NCBI RefSeq assembly: GCF_900109995.1 | Contig: NZ_FOCB01000003.1 | Location: 248,001 to 312,000 of the forward strand | From: Pseudomonas sp. ok272 | Lineage (GTDB): Bacteria; Pseudomonadota; Gammaproteobacteria; Pseudomonadales; Pseudomonadaceae | Direction: 5' to 3' | Length of the DNA: 64,000 bases | Shown: piece after piece, positions 20,344 to 29,239 of the stretch | How positions within the stretch are numbered: the stretch's first letter is position 1 | Layout of the letters: the number at the start of each line of letters is the position of its first letter | Program-made: the position numbers and the translations under genes | The notes under the pieces: generated by a model | Seen by the model: only the letters and a program-made list of their open reading frames with translations | Told to the model about the DNA's origin: nothing | Databases searched by the model: none

Positions 20344-20999
20344 CGTGACATCTCTACCTTTTTTTCGAGAAGGTGCAGGCCGGCTTCGAGCACAAGGTTG
20401 GCGGCGTAATAAATAACCGCAACCGTCAGATAAAACTCAAATGGGCTATAGGTCTCGCTGACGGCACGCTGGGCGCTATACACCAACTCCGCGATACCGA
20501 TGATGGACACCAGCGAGGTGTCCTTTAACAGGACGATCAGATTGTTGCCCAACGGCGCAATCGTCCTGCGCAGCGCTTGCGGCACGATGACGTAACGCTG
20601 CGTCTGCCCACGGCTGAGGCCGATAGACCGGGCCCCTTCGATCTGGCCGGGGTCGACTGACACCACGCCGGCACGAATAACGTCGGCGTTGTAGACGGCG
20701 AAATGCAGGCTAAGGCCGATGATGCCCGCCGCCAGCGCCGGAATATCGATTCCCACTTGCACCAGGCCGTAATAAATCACATACAGCTGAAGCAGCAATG
20801 GAGTGCCCATCAGCAACCACGTGATAAAACGCACCGGCAGGGCCAAAAGCTTAGGTGCATAAAGCACGATCAGTGCAAAGGCTATCCCAGCCATCAAACT
20901 CAAGACGCTGGAGCTGACAAACATCACCACGGTCCACCACAGGCCTGTTGCCAGTAGTTCGGAATAGGGTGTGACGATACTTAGATCCAGGCTTTGCAT
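20340..20999 (-). CDS. Polar amino-acid ABC transporter, permease subunit
   Basis: A 219-residue HisM/GlnP-type permease with about five membrane segments. The EAA loop reads [25 protein letters not shown] 20999 is chosen because AAGGTGAGAG lies before it and it gives the usual N-terminus with a short periplasmic lead; the open frame continues upstream through the end of the partner permease. Forms the channel as a heterodimer with the gene at 21,010. Confidence 0.9.
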   Translation of the reverse strand: MQSLDLSIVTPYSELLATGLWWTVVMFVSSSVLSLMAGIAFALIVLYAPKLLALPVRFITWLLMGTPLLLQLYVIYYGLVQVGIDIPALAAGIIGLSLHFAVYNADVIRAGVVSVDPGQIEGARSIGLSRGQTQRYVIVPQALRRTIAPLGNNLIVLLKDTSLVSIIGIAELVYSAQRAVSETYSPFEFYLTVAVIYYAANLVLEAGLHLLEKKVEMSR

Positions 21000-21009
21000 C
21001 TGAATGCTC

Positions 21010-21657
21010 TCACCTTGCCGCGAAGCGATTGTCGAGATAGTCAACGATAAATCTGACCGAGTAGACCATCGCGATATAAAGAAGCGCGGACACCGTAAAG
21101 ATCTCAAATGGCTTGTAGGTCGAACTGATAAAGCGTTGCGCCGTGTATGAAAGTTCAACCACCGAGATCGTCGACACCAATGCAGAACCCTTGATCAACG
21201 CGACCGCGTTGACGCCCAGCGGCCGGATCATCAACTTCGCCGTTTGCGGCAGCGTGACCAGCCATAAGGTTTGCCCCTTGCTGAAACCAATTGAACGCGC
21301 CGCTTCTTCCTGGCCAGGGTCAACGTTGGCGATAGCGCCACGAATAGACTCCGCCATGTACGCCGCGATGTTCAGGCCCAAACCGATGACGCCGGCGGCG
21401 AACGGCTCCAGCTCAAGTCCGATTTGCGGCCCGCCAAAGTAAATGATGAACAACTGGACCAGGCAGGGCGTGCCGCGAAAAACGCTGACGTAGAGTCTTG
21501 CCAGGCAGCGAAATACGAACACCGTGGACAACCGCCCAGCAACCAGCACGATCGCGACCAGAAACCCAAGTAGCAGTGCAAGTACGGAGATTTGCACCGT
21601 GATCCAGGCCGCCTCCAGAAAAAACGGGAGTGTGCGCTGTATGAGTGTCAGATCCAT
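21010..21657 (-). CDS. Polar amino-acid ABC transporter, permease subunit
   Basis: A 215-residue HisQ-type permease. The EAA loop is EEAARSIGFSKGQTLWLVTLPQT, and the RGTPCLVQLFIIYFG segment is typical of this family. I prefer ATG 21657 (DLTLIQRTLPFF) as start because this is the family's usual N-terminus; the frame stays open to 21717. It lies 10 bases upstream of the second permease and about 60 bases downstream of the binding-protein gene. Confidence 0.88.
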   Translation of the reverse strand: MDLTLIQRTLPFFLEAAWITVQISVLALLLGFLVAIVLVAGRLSTVFVFRCLARLYVSVFRGTPCLVQLFIIYFGGPQIGLELEPFAAGVIGLGLNIAAYMAESIRGAIANVDPGQEEAARSIGFSKGQTLWLVTLPQTAKLMIRPLGVNAVALIKGSALVSTISVVELSYTAQRFISSTYKPFEIFTVSALLYIAMVYSVRFIVDYLDNRFAAR

Positions 21658-21720
21658 GGGAACGCTCAGAAAAGTCCGATTGACTGGCCCGACGATAAGT
21701 CGGGCCCTGCTCAACATGAA

Positions 21721-22509
21721 TCAGCGGATATCTTTGCCAATCCACTTCATCGAGATCTTTTCGTAGGTGCCATCGGCGAGCATATCGTCAAGGCCCTTCT
21801 GCAGCGCCGCCTTGAGTTCAGGGTTGTTCTTGCGCAGGGCGATGCCCATGCCTTCAAGGCCACCGTCGCTATCGGGCGGGGTAATGATGCGTACCTTCTG
21901 CCCGGTTTCCTTGACCGCGACCAGCACCGGCACACTGTCCATCACAATCGCATCGATGCGCCCGGCCTCCAGGTCGACCAGCATTTCGGGAAGACCTTTA
22001 TAGGTTCTGACCTTCAAGTTGCCGCGCGCCCGGGCCCATTTATCGTGAGCATCACCGAGGGTCACGCCAACCGTGACCGCCTTGAGGTCATCCAGGCTTT
22101 TGATCGAGGAATCGTCCTTGACCACGATCGTCCGGCCGGCATGGTAATAGGGCCCAACGAAATCCACGGCCTTCTGGCGTTCCGGGGTAATGGTCATGGA
22201 CGCGACAATGGCGTCATATTTTTTCGCGAGAAGACCGGCAATGATCCCGTCGAATGGCGTGGTAATGATCGTCACTTTTACCCCCATCCGCTCAGCCAGT
22301 GCTTCGCTGATGGAGGCGTCGAATCCGACGATCTGGTTCTGTTCGTTGGCAAAGCTGAAGGGAGAATATTGCCCGCTCATCGCAATACGAATCTCTTTGG
22401 AATCCTGGATCGACTGCAACTCATCAGCGTGAACAGCGGCGCTGGACATGAGCGCTGCGGCGGCCACAGTGGAAGCGACAATCAAACCCTTGAGCTTTTT
22501 GGTTAGCAT
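21721..22509 (-). CDS. Periplasmic amino-acid-binding protein of the ABC transporter
   Basis: A 262-residue SBP family 3 protein. A cleavable signal peptide spans residues 1-28 (cleavage after AAVHA). The mature part has IRIAMSGQYSPFSF, GFDASISEALAERMGV, YDAIVASMTITPERQKAVDF and PYYHAGRTIVV, the ligand-binding signature of lysine/arginine/ornithine-type binding proteins. The same-strand order after the large fusion gene is binding protein, permease, permease, ATPase. The ligand is not determined; lysine-like or hydroxylysine-like molecules are reasonable guesses given the fusion enzyme. Confidence 0.92.
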   Translation of the reverse strand: MLTKKLKGLIVASTVAAAALMSSAAVHADELQSIQDSKEIRIAMSGQYSPFSFANEQNQIVGFDASISEALAERMGVKVTIITTPFDGIIAGLLAKKYDAIVASMTITPERQKAVDFVGPYYHAGRTIVVKDDSSIKSLDDLKAVTVGVTLGDAHDKWARARGNLKVRTYKGLPEMLVDLEAGRIDAIVMDSVPVLVAVKETGQKVRIITPPDSDGGLEGMGIALRKNNPELKAALQKGLDDMLADGTYEKISMKWIGKDIR

Positions 22510-22611
22510 CGGATGGCACCTTCGAAGAATTATTATTTATTGTTTTTGGGGCTCTTCACCCAACCTTCACGAAAAGCTTTGCATAGGCAATTCTGGAAAG
22601 CACCCAGCAAG

Positions 22612-22659
22612 GTGTCAGCCTGCCTGACACATTGCCGGAGTTGGCCGACACTATGTCGG
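22612..22659. repeat. Two adjacent stem-loops between lyase-fusion and binding-protein genes
   Basis: GTGTCAG (22,612-22,618) pairs with CTGACAC (22,624-22,630), and CCGACA (22,645-22,650) pairs with TGTCGG (22,654-22,659). Both sit in the 195-base space between two same-strand genes. No T-run follows on the minus strand, so neither is a standard terminator; an RNA-processing or mRNA-stabilising role before the highly expressed binding-protein gene is possible. Confidence 0.4.
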
Positions 22660-22704
22660 TCGCCTTGCCAAAGCGCGCCTCAGGGCCCTGCGGCGCGCTA
22701 CGGT

Positions 22705-25700
22705 CTACTGGAGTGCCGCTTTAAAGCTGTCGTCCAGCACCTCAAGCAAAAAGTCAGCGTTTGATTGACTGAAAATCATCGATGGACGCATTTTCAGGAC
22801 ATTGTCGTGGGGCCCTTCGGTACCGATCAAAATGCCACGCTCCCTGGCGCCATCGGCGACTTGCTTGGCCAGCGCCGTGGCGGGAACCTTCGTTTTGCGA
22901 TCCGTGACCAGTTCTATCCCCAGGAACAGCCCCTGCCCGCGCACATCGCCTATTACTTCGTAGCGGCGCTGCAGCTTGCGGAAACCGTCGAGCAGATAGT
23001 TACCAACCGTCAGCGCGTTGAGTTTCAAGTTATCGCGCTCGATCACATCGAGTACCGACAGCCCTACGGCACATGAAACCGGACTGCCGGCAAAGGTGTT
23101 GAAGTACTCCATGCCATTGTTGAAGCTGTCGGCGATCTCACGCGTGGTCACCACCGCCGACATCGGATGCCCATTGCCAATGGGTTTGCCCATGGAGACG
23201 GCATCCGGCACCACGCCCTGGGTTTCAAACGCCCACCAGTGGCTACCGACCCGGCCAAAGCCGACCTGGACTTCGTCAGCCAGGCACAGGCCGCCCTCGG
23301 CACGCACCATGGCATAGACTTCTTTCAAGTAGTTGTCCGGGAAGAACAGTTGCCCGGCGACACTGGGAATGGACTCGGCCAAAAAGAACGCCGGGGATCG
23401 GCCCTGCTTGCGCATGGTCTCAATCTGATCCGCCACGCTTTCAGCGAAACGCTTACCCATCTCTTCGAACGACCAGTGGTCCGGCGCACGGTAGGCATCC
23501 GGGACGATCGCCTCAAACACATGCTCCGCACGCCCTTTACCGGCTTTGCGCTTGTACTTGTAGGGGCTGAGGTCAATCAGCTCCTGCGTCGTGCCGTGGT
23601 AAGCCCAATCCAGCACGATGGCATCGTTACGCCCGGTGTGATTGCGCGCCATGCGCAACATGAGGCTGTTGGCTTCCGTTCCTGAACAGCCGAAGGACGC
23701 GACCGCCAAACCGTCGGGCAAGGTTGCGGTGAGCCGCTCTGCATACTCAACAATATTGTCGTGCAGGTAACGGGTGTTGGTGTTCAGGCGTGACGCTTGC
23801 TGCGCAAGCGCTTGCACCACATCGGGGTGGCAGTGGCCGAGATGGCACACGTTGTTGAAGCAATCCAGGTACGCCCGGCCAAAGTTGTCGATCAACCAGA
23901 CGCCATCGCCACGCACGAACTTGATCGGGTCGGAGTAGGAAATCGACAAGTTTGGCAGCAGCAGTTCCTTACGCTTGGCCACCAGCTCTGCCTTGGTGCG
24001 ACCTTCCTGGCTGTAGGTTTCTGGGGGAATCCCGGCGAGCGCCGATGTGTCAGGGAAAAGGTCAGCCCACACCTCAAGATAAGCCCGCTCGCCAACGCCG
24101 ATGAACTCGCTCGCTTTCAACTCGGTGTCGGTGGACATTTGAAAATGCACATGGGGGATCCACCCACCGTTTTCCTGATCCGCGCCCATGTAGCCGATCA
24201 GCGCGCCAGCCTCAAGGTGATCACCGGGCTTGAGCCGCGCCAGCGCCTCATGCGCCATGTGCCCCCACAGCGTCAGGAAGGGTGGGCAACCGTCAGGCGA
24301 ATGCTTGAGCATGATCAAGCCGCCGTAGCCCAGCGGCTCACGCTCGACCTCAACGCTCTGCACCACGCCGGCAACCGGCGTATACAAAGGCGTGCCGGCG
24401 GGCATGATCAAGTCGACACCGACGTGGATGATCCGCCGCTGCCCTTCAATGAAGCGCGACTCAAACGCCGTGCCGGTGTAGATGGTTCTTTCCTCGCCCC
24501 ATGGCCCGATCCCGAGCGGCACCTTGTGCTCGGCCGCAAAATCGCTCCACCACTTCGTTGCCTGCGCGGGACGCTGCTCGGCTGACGCGATCGTCATCAC
24601 ATGCGCAGCATCGCCGAACGGAGCGATGGCCTTGTTCATGGTCGCCGCAGAAGGATGCACGATATCGGCGAAGGACTTGCGGTTCTCGGCCACCCAGCGG
24701 CGAACCGCACCCGCGCCTTCGATCGCGTCAAAACCACAGGCTTTGCGCAGGATCGCCGTCGCCAGTCGAGGGTTCATGCGATCCATCCGCTCCAGAAGGC
24801 GCCAAGCCGGCTCTTCGCTGATGGCAAGGTAGGGATTGTCTTGCGTCTGCTCACACCGCGATGCCGACAAGGTGACGCTGGTCACCAGGCGCATCGCAAT
24901 GAGCGTGAAGAGGACATCCAGCTCCTCCGGTTGCAGCGGGTACTTCTCATGGAATCCGGCCGTGAGAGCGGCGGCGGCGCCAATCGGGTCTTGCATGTCG
25001 AGAATGGAATAGGCACAGGTAATCGCGACTTCGGCAATCAGCACCGTGTGCACCGCATCGCCAAAATCGATGATGCCCGAGACTTTCTGGTGATCCTGGG
25101 CGTCGACGAGGATGTTCCAGTCGTTGCCGTCGTTGTGAATGATCTGTGTACGCAGACGTGCAAGCTGCGGTTGCACCGTGGTTTCGAAACGCTCAATGAA
25201 GCGTTCCAGGATGGCCCTTCTGCCAGGGTCCTTGACGAAGTGCAGGCGTGCACGCGAACGGGCAGCGTGACGCAAATCCCAGTCCAGATCGCGGACCCCA
25301 CCTGGGTGCATGAAACCCTGCAGGGCACGATCTATCTCACCGAAGGATTGGCCAAGGCTGCGCATCAATTCGAACGTGCGCTTGACCTCGGCAAGCGGCG
25401 TTCCGTGCAACCAGCTGACCACGCGCACCGCATGGGTTTCGCCAGAGGGCGACACGGCACACGCCAGGAAATCACCGGCCAGGCTTCTCTTGAGGGACGG
25501 CACGGTAAGCTCGGGGTTGTAGTGGGCGAGGTGGTTGAGAATCGCCGTCTGAAACTCGCTTTCAATGCGTGGTTCAGTCGAGTTGACGACCTTGAGAATC
25601 CACCCTGCATCGGCTCCTGTGTTCAACCGATAGTTACGGTCTCGCTCGCCGTCCAGCGGCGTGGCCGTGCCGACAACGTTGAAAAGCTGTTCACCCAGCT

Positions 25701-25752
25701 TTTCGGCATCCGCCGTCGAGAACTGGGGTGCAGGATGGGAAAGGTTCGTCAT
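22705..25752 (-). CDS. Trifunctional fusion: APH/hydroxylysine-kinase-like + M23 peptidase-like + class III PLP phospho-lyase
   Basis: A 1,015-residue fusion from ATG 25752 (other in-frame ATGs at 25773 and 25794; none has a strong ribosome-binding site). Residues about 15-340 form an aminoglycoside-phosphotransferase-type kinase with [14 protein letters not shown] (HND at 206-208) and IIDFGDA. Residues about 400-570 form an M23/LytM-like domain with HVGVD (443-447) and PHVHF (534-536), so all zinc ligands seem present. Residues about 590-1015 form a class III aminotransferase fold with [17 protein letters not shown] and the PLP lysine in SMGKPIG (856). Human HYKK kinase and the lyases PHYKPL/ETNPPL correspond to the two ends; bacterial fusions of this kind helped assign them. 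Proposed reaction: phosphorylation then ammonia- and phosphate-eliminating lysis of an amino-alcohol such as hydroxylysine. Confidence 0.88.
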   Translation of the reverse strand: MTNLSHPAPQFSTADAEKLGEQLFNVVGTATPLDGERDRNYRLNTGADAGWILKVVNSTEPRIESEFQTAILNHLAHYNPELTVPSLKRSLAGDFLACAVSPSGETHAVRVVSWLHGTPLAEVKRTFELMRSLGQSFGEIDRALQGFMHPGGVRDLDWDLRHAARSRARLHFVKDPGRRAILERFIERFETTVQPQLARLRTQIIHNDGNDWNILVDAQDHQKVSGIIDFGDAVHTVLIAEVAITCAYSILDMQDPIGAAAALTAGFHEKYPLQPEELDVLFTLIAMRLVTSVTLSASRCEQTQDNPYLAISEEPAWRLLERMDRMNPRLATAILRKACGFDAIEGAGAVRRWVAENRKSFADIVHPSAATMNKAIAPFGDAAHVMTIASAEQRPAQATKWWSDFAAEHKVPLGIGPWGEERTIYTGTAFESRFIEGQRRIIHVGVDLIMPAGTPLYTPVAGVVQSVEVEREPLGYGGLIMLKHSPDGCPPFLTLWGHMAHEALARLKPGDHLEAGALIGYMGADQENGGWIPHVHFQMSTDTELKASEFIGVGERAYLEVWADLFPDTSALAGIPPETYSQEGRTKAELVAKRKELLLPNLSISYSDPIKFVRGDGVWLIDNFGRAYLDCFNNVCHLGHCHPDVVQALAQQASRLNTNTRYLHDNIVEYAERLTATLPDGLAVASFGCSGTEANSLMLRMARNHTGRNDAIVLDWAYHGTTQELIDLSPYKYKRKAGKGRAEHVFEAIVPDAYRAPDHWSFEEMGKRFAESVADQIETMRKQGRSPAFFLAESIPSVAGQLFFPDNYLKEVYAMVRAEGGLCLADEVQVGFGRVGSHWWAFETQGVVPDAVSMGKPIGNGHPMSAVVTTREIADSFNNGMEYFNTFAGSPVSCAVGLSVLDVIERDNLKLNALTVGNYLLDGFRKLQRRYEVIGDVRGQGLFLGIELVTDRKTKVPATALAKQVADGARERGILIGTEGPHDNVLKMRPSMIFSQSNADFLLEVLDDSFKAALQ

Positions 25753-25891
25753 AGTAATTGTTTTCCGCGCCATTTTTTTCAGATAGCTTGGCATGCGAAA
25801 ACGGTGAAGGCAGTAGGTATGCGGTCGGCTTTAGCCTGCATATTGTCGGAATCAACCGGCACAAACTCGGCAGCCAAATTAGGGAGTTCTG

Positions 25892-26326
25892 ATGCGCGAC
25901 CTGGACGTGAAAGATCGAGAAATACTCGAGATTCTTTCTAAAGAGGCTCGAATTGCCCTGAAGGCCCTGGCAGCGCGAATCGGACTGTCGAGAAGTGCGA
26001 CCAGCGAACGCGTCATCAACCTTGAACGCAATGGTGTGATCAGGGGCTACCGGGCTGATATTGGCGAAATCGATGCCAACGTCATTCGCGCGATCCTTCT
26101 GGTGAGCCTTAAACGCACACCAGCAATGGGCCTGCTGGACCTCCTGGCCCGAAACTCGCAGGTACGACGCGTCTCCTCGGTCAGCGGCCAGCTCGATCTG
26201 GTCATTGAGGTCGAATCGCGCACTATCGATGATCTGAATCGCGTCAGAGATGCCGTCGCCAGTCACGAAACCGTTGAAGACATCACCACTGCCGTCGTGC
26301 TTCGGCGCGATATCGATCGGCAGTGA
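25892..26326 (+). CDS. Lrp/AsnC-family transcriptional regulator
   Basis: A 144-residue regulator. The N-terminal winged helix-turn-helix reads KALAARIGLSRSATSERVINLERNGVIRGYRADI; the C-terminal RAM/effector domain includes VSSVSGQLDLVIEVES. GGGAG lies about six bases before ATG 25892. It is divergent from the kinase/lyase fusion gene with a 139-base gap, the usual arrangement for an Lrp-type activator of amino-acid catabolism, so it probably responds to the substrate of that enzyme. Confidence 0.93.
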   Translation: MRDLDVKDREILEILSKEARIALKALAARIGLSRSATSERVINLERNGVIRGYRADIGEIDANVIRAILLVSLKRTPAMGLLDLLARNSQVRRVSSVSGQLDLVIEVESRTIDDLNRVRDAVASHETVEDITTAVVLRRDIDRQ

Positions 26327-26359
26327 AGCTGGCTGGCTGTGGTGAGAAGATTGAATAAG

Positions 26360-26524
26360 CCCTGAGCCATCCCGCCCCACCGGCCAACCCACGTTGAAAT
26401 GATGCGCCACATCCCTCTTCGAACGTAGGCTGGAATCGGCCGTAAAGGTCCCCCTGCCAGCACCCAGGCGAATCTGCTCAGCCTCCGATTTGTGGAGCTG
26501 CTTGGGCCGGAACTCGAGCGGCAT
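26360..26524 (-). pseudogene. Relic of a FadR/GntR-type regulator gene (N-terminal winged helix only)
   Basis: Reading leftwards from ATG 26524, about 55 codons encode a stretch that starts PLEFRPKQLHKSEAEQIR and continues to RDVAHHFNVGWPVGR. It aligns with the start of the intact FadR-type protein encoded at 32,194-32,916 (SDFRPKQIYEQVADQIR, RDLAQLLKVSRPAVR). The similarity ends near 26,360, and the frame then runs antisense through the Lrp-type gene, so the effector domain is gone. Several conserved residues are altered (for example LPSERD became LRSKRD). A degraded copy of the neighbouring regulator is the best explanation. Confidence 0.72.
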
Positions 26525-26846
26525 CACATTCTGCTGCACAAACTTGACCACTTACCATTGATTGGTTTTTCAAGCGCCGTGCACGCGCGCATCTGGCACT
26601 ACAGTGACCAATTTCACTATTAAATCCGGACTTCCGGTCAATTCAAGGGCCTCTTTTTCCATTTAACGCCCTTCAAACCATTGTTAATGCGGCAAAGTGG
26701 GCATAGTATCGACCAATAACTGGATCGTTTTGTAACCATTCATACCGCCAGCGCATGGTTATGCCTAGTGAGAGGCTTATCAGTGAACCCGCAGAGGTTC
26801 AGTCGAAAGATCAGTTAAGCCCCGCGGGGCAAGCAGGAATGTAGAG
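26525..26846. promoter_or_regulatory. Regulatory region ahead of the trans-3-hydroxyproline operon, shared in part with the fadR promoter
   Basis: No gene here. Two blocks recur in the same order upstream of the intact FadR-type gene: TGACCAATTTCACTATTAAA at about 26,604 (compare TGACCAAATCTCACCTAAAG at about 32,979) and AAGTGGGCATAGTATCGACC at about 26,695 (compare AAGTGGACCTAGTATAACC at about 33,028). They could be promoter elements or operators for the FadR-type regulator. A palindrome GCCCCGCGGGGC lies near 26,819, just before the downstream genes. Confidence 0.5.
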
Positions 26847-27038
26847 ATGAATAAAAAGAAAAAAATGTACCTCAACCTATCCGCCGCAATCCGCCGTTAC
26901 CTCCCCCTTGAGATCGATCCCGAGGCCCATGGCATGGGTTGGGCCGGCTTCCCTTGCCCGCATATACGGATCGACACCGACCCCGAAAGCACCCGCCCCA
27001 ACAGGCCCCGCGCCGGGGACCTGCCATGTCATTGCTGA
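26847..27038 (+). CDS. Short reading frame ahead of the permease; possibly vestigial
   Basis: A 63-codon frame starting NKKKKMYLNLSAAIRR, which resembles the charged start of a signal peptide, followed by sequence without recognisable structure and rich in proline and arginine. Its last codons overlap the permease start at 27,026. It may be a leader peptide, or the remnant of a binding-protein gene deleted from this spot, since the intact binding-protein gene of the operon is found at the other end. It could equally be chance. Confidence 0.3.
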   Translation: MNKKKKMYLNLSAAIRRYLPLEIDPEAHGMGWAGFPCPHIRIDTDPESTRPNRPRAGDLPCHC

Positions 27039-27700
27039 ACGATTATGGCTGGGTCTTGCTTCAAGGCTTAGCAATCACCCTCGCACTGTCGGTGTGCAGT
27101 TGGGTTCTGTCGTTCGCCGTCGGCCTGTTTCTGACCTTGGTCCGGATGACTAAGATCAAGCTCGTTGAGCTCTGTGTACTGGCCTTTGTCGAGTACCAAC
27201 GCAACGTACCGCCTTTGGTGCATATCTTCCTGTGGTACTTCGGTGTGAGCAGTCTGCTTCCCGAGAACCTTCAGGAGCTGGTGAACGAGTACCACGGTGA
27301 GTTCATCTTTGCCGTGATCGCGATAGGCCTCTATTACGGTGCCTATTTCGCCGAAGATATTCGCAGTGGCTTGCGCAGTATCCCGAAAGGCCAGCAAGAG
27401 GCCGCGCGGGCGATTGGCCTGAGCTATGCGGGCACGATGCGCCGAGTCGTCCTGCCCCAAGCCATACGTGTCGCGATCCCACCACTGTTGAGCAACACCG
27501 TGATGCTGGTGAAGACCACCAGCCTGGCCATGGTCATCGGCGTAATGGAGCTGACCTACGCCACCAAGGAAGTGGCCAGCGACACATTCCGGATCTTCGA
27601 AACCTACGGCATCAGCACGGCAATGTACGCGGCCGTGGCGTTGACCTTGCTGTTCATTGGCGGCTGGCTCGGTCAGCGCATGCGAATCAAGGGGCGCTGA
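27026..27700 (+). CDS. Polar amino-acid ABC transporter, permease subunit
   Basis: A 224-residue permease of the GltJ/HisQ type. EAA loop: EAARAIGLSYAGTMRRVVLPQA. Start ATG 27026 (SLLNDYGWVLLQGLAITLAL) gives the family's usual N-terminal membrane segment; sequence upstream in the same frame is proline- and arginine-rich and not conserved-looking. First clearly functional gene of an operon with a second permease, an ATPase, two catabolic enzymes and a binding protein. Confidence 0.9.
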   Translation: MSLLNDYGWVLLQGLAITLALSVCSWVLSFAVGLFLTLVRMTKIKLVELCVLAFVEYQRNVPPLVHIFLWYFGVSSLLPENLQELVNEYHGEFIFAVIAIGLYYGAYFAEDIRSGLRSIPKGQQEAARAIGLSYAGTMRRVVLPQAIRVAIPPLLSNTVMLVKTTSLAMVIGVMELTYATKEVASDTFRIFETYGISTAMYAAVALTLLFIGGWLGQRMRIKGR

Positions 27701-27702
27701 TC

Positions 27703-28440
27703 ATGCTTGATATCATTCACGAATACTGGCTTCTGTTTCTAATAGGCTCCTATCCCAATGGTCCGCTTGGCGGTATTGCCGCCACGGTCCTGCTGTCGAT
27801 CATCGGTATCGGCGTTGCCTTTCCGCTGAGCGTTCTGTTGGCCCTGGCCCAACTGAGCCCATTCAAGGTCATTCGCTATCCGGCCACGGCGATCCGCTAC
27901 CTGCTGCGCAGTATCCCGCTGGTCATGCTGATCTTTGGTGCGTACTTCATCGTGCCCATGATTCTCGGGCGCCCCGTCGCCGGTTTCACCACCATGGCCG
28001 TTACGCTGGTGGTGTTCCAGTCGGTCTACCTGGCCGAAATCATCAGAGCGGGCATCGAGTCGCTGCCCAAGGGGCAGGCCGAGGCTGCAGCGGCACTGGG
28101 CATGGGCTACTGGACGCGGACCTTCAAGATCATCCTGCCCCAGGCGCTGACCACGATGCTGCCGAGCATGGTCGGTCAGTTCGTAACCACCATCAAAGAC
28201 ACCTCGCTTGGCTACGTGATCGGTGTCAATGAGCTGACCTATGCGGCCAACCAGGTGAACAGCACAGTGATTACCGAACCCTTCACCGTGTTCCTGGTGC
28301 TGTCGATGGCGTATTTCGTCATCTGCTTCTCCCTGACCCAGACGGCACGTCTGCTCGAAGCCCGTCTTGAGCGGCGCTATACGCGCGCAGTCACCCACAC
28401 TCCCCTCAACGCACCCAGTGCACCGGCTGCGGGATATTGA
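27703..28440 (+). CDS. Polar amino-acid ABC transporter, permease subunit
   Basis: A 245-residue GltK/HisM-type permease with [22 protein letters not shown] as the EAA loop and [18 protein letters not shown] earlier. It starts 2 bases after the stop of the first permease gene. The C-terminal tail (after [17 protein letters not shown]) is a short polar extension. Its stop overlaps the region of the next start. Confidence 0.92.
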   Translation: MLDIIHEYWLLFLIGSYPNGPLGGIAATVLLSIIGIGVAFPLSVLLALAQLSPFKVIRYPATAIRYLLRSIPLVMLIFGAYFIVPMILGRPVAGFTTMAVTLVVFQSVYLAEIIRAGIESLPKGQAEAAAALGMGYWTRTFKIILPQALTTMLPSMVGQFVTTIKDTSLGYVIGVNELTYAANQVNSTVITEPFTVFLVLSMAYFVICFSLTQTARLLEARLERRYTRAVTHTPLNAPSAPAAGY

Positions 28441-28445
28441 CCAGC

Positions 28446-29216
28446 ATGAAAATGAACAATAACGCTGCTCCGGCTCAGTCCGGCGCCATCATCTCGCTGC
28501 ATGAGGTGAATAAGTGGTACGACAAACATCATGTACTCACCAATGTGAGCGCAGAGGTTAAAAAGGGTGAAGTGGTCGTGCTGTGCGGACCGTCCGGTTC
28601 GGGCAAGTCCACGCTGATCCGCACCATGAACCGTCTCGAAGAGATTGGCTCGGGCACCATCCATGTCAACGGCCAGGATGTCCAAGGCCCACATGTCGAC
28701 GTCAATAAGATGCGCAGCCACATCGGCTTCGTGTTTCAGCAGTTCAACCTGTTTCCCCATCTTTCCGTGTTGGAGAACGTGACCTGCGGCCCTTTGTGGG
28801 TTGGCAAGGTAAAGCAGGCAGAATCCCGCGAGCTGGCACTCAGTCTGTTGGACAAGGTTGGGCTCAGCCACAAGGCAAATGCCTATCCGAACCAGCTTTC
28901 TGGCGGACAGCAGCAGCGCGTCGCTATCGCCCGTGCGCTGGCGATGAAGCCGCCCGTCATGCTGTTTGACGAGCCGACCAGTGCGCTGGATCCGGAGATG
29001 GTCGGCGAGGTGCTTTCGGTGATGAAGGCCCTGGCTGCCGAAGGTATGACCATGGTGTGCGTGACCCACGAAATGAACTTTGCCCGTGAGGTCTCCGACA
29101 TCGTGTGGTTCATGGATCAAGGAAGCCTGCTTGAAGTTGCTCCTCCGGATGAGTTCTTCACTTCGCCCAAGCACCCGCGCGCCCAGAAATTTCTGTCCGA
29201 CATTCGTAGCCACTGA
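28446..29216 (+). CDS. Polar amino-acid ABC transporter, ATP-binding subunit
   Basis: A 256-residue GlnQ-type ATPase: Walker [30 protein letters not shown], signature LSGGQQQRV, Walker [16 protein letters not shown], switch THEM. ATG 28446 is used; TTG 28437 and ATG 28452 are alternatives with similarly weak ribosome-binding sites. Works with the two upstream permeases and probably with the binding protein at 31,271. Confidence 0.92.
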   Translation: MKMNNNAAPAQSGAIISLHEVNKWYDKHHVLTNVSAEVKKGEVVVLCGPSGSGKSTLIRTMNRLEEIGSGTIHVNGQDVQGPHVDVNKMRSHIGFVFQQFNLFPHLSVLENVTCGPLWVGKVKQAESRELALSLLDKVGLSHKANAYPNQLSGGQQQRVAIARALAMKPPVMLFDEPTSALDPEMVGEVLSVMKALAAEGMTMVCVTHEMNFAREVSDIVWFMDQGSLLEVAPPDEFFTSPKHPRAQKFLSDIRSH

Positions 29217-29239
29217 GTGGTGTACCAAGGAGTCCGTAA

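Noticed and set aside
25691-26551. A 286-codon minus-strand frame as a whole gene
   Set aside because: Only its first ~55 codons after 26524 match a GntR-type regulator; the rest is antisense to the Lrp-type gene, so it is a relic plus chance extension, not a gene.
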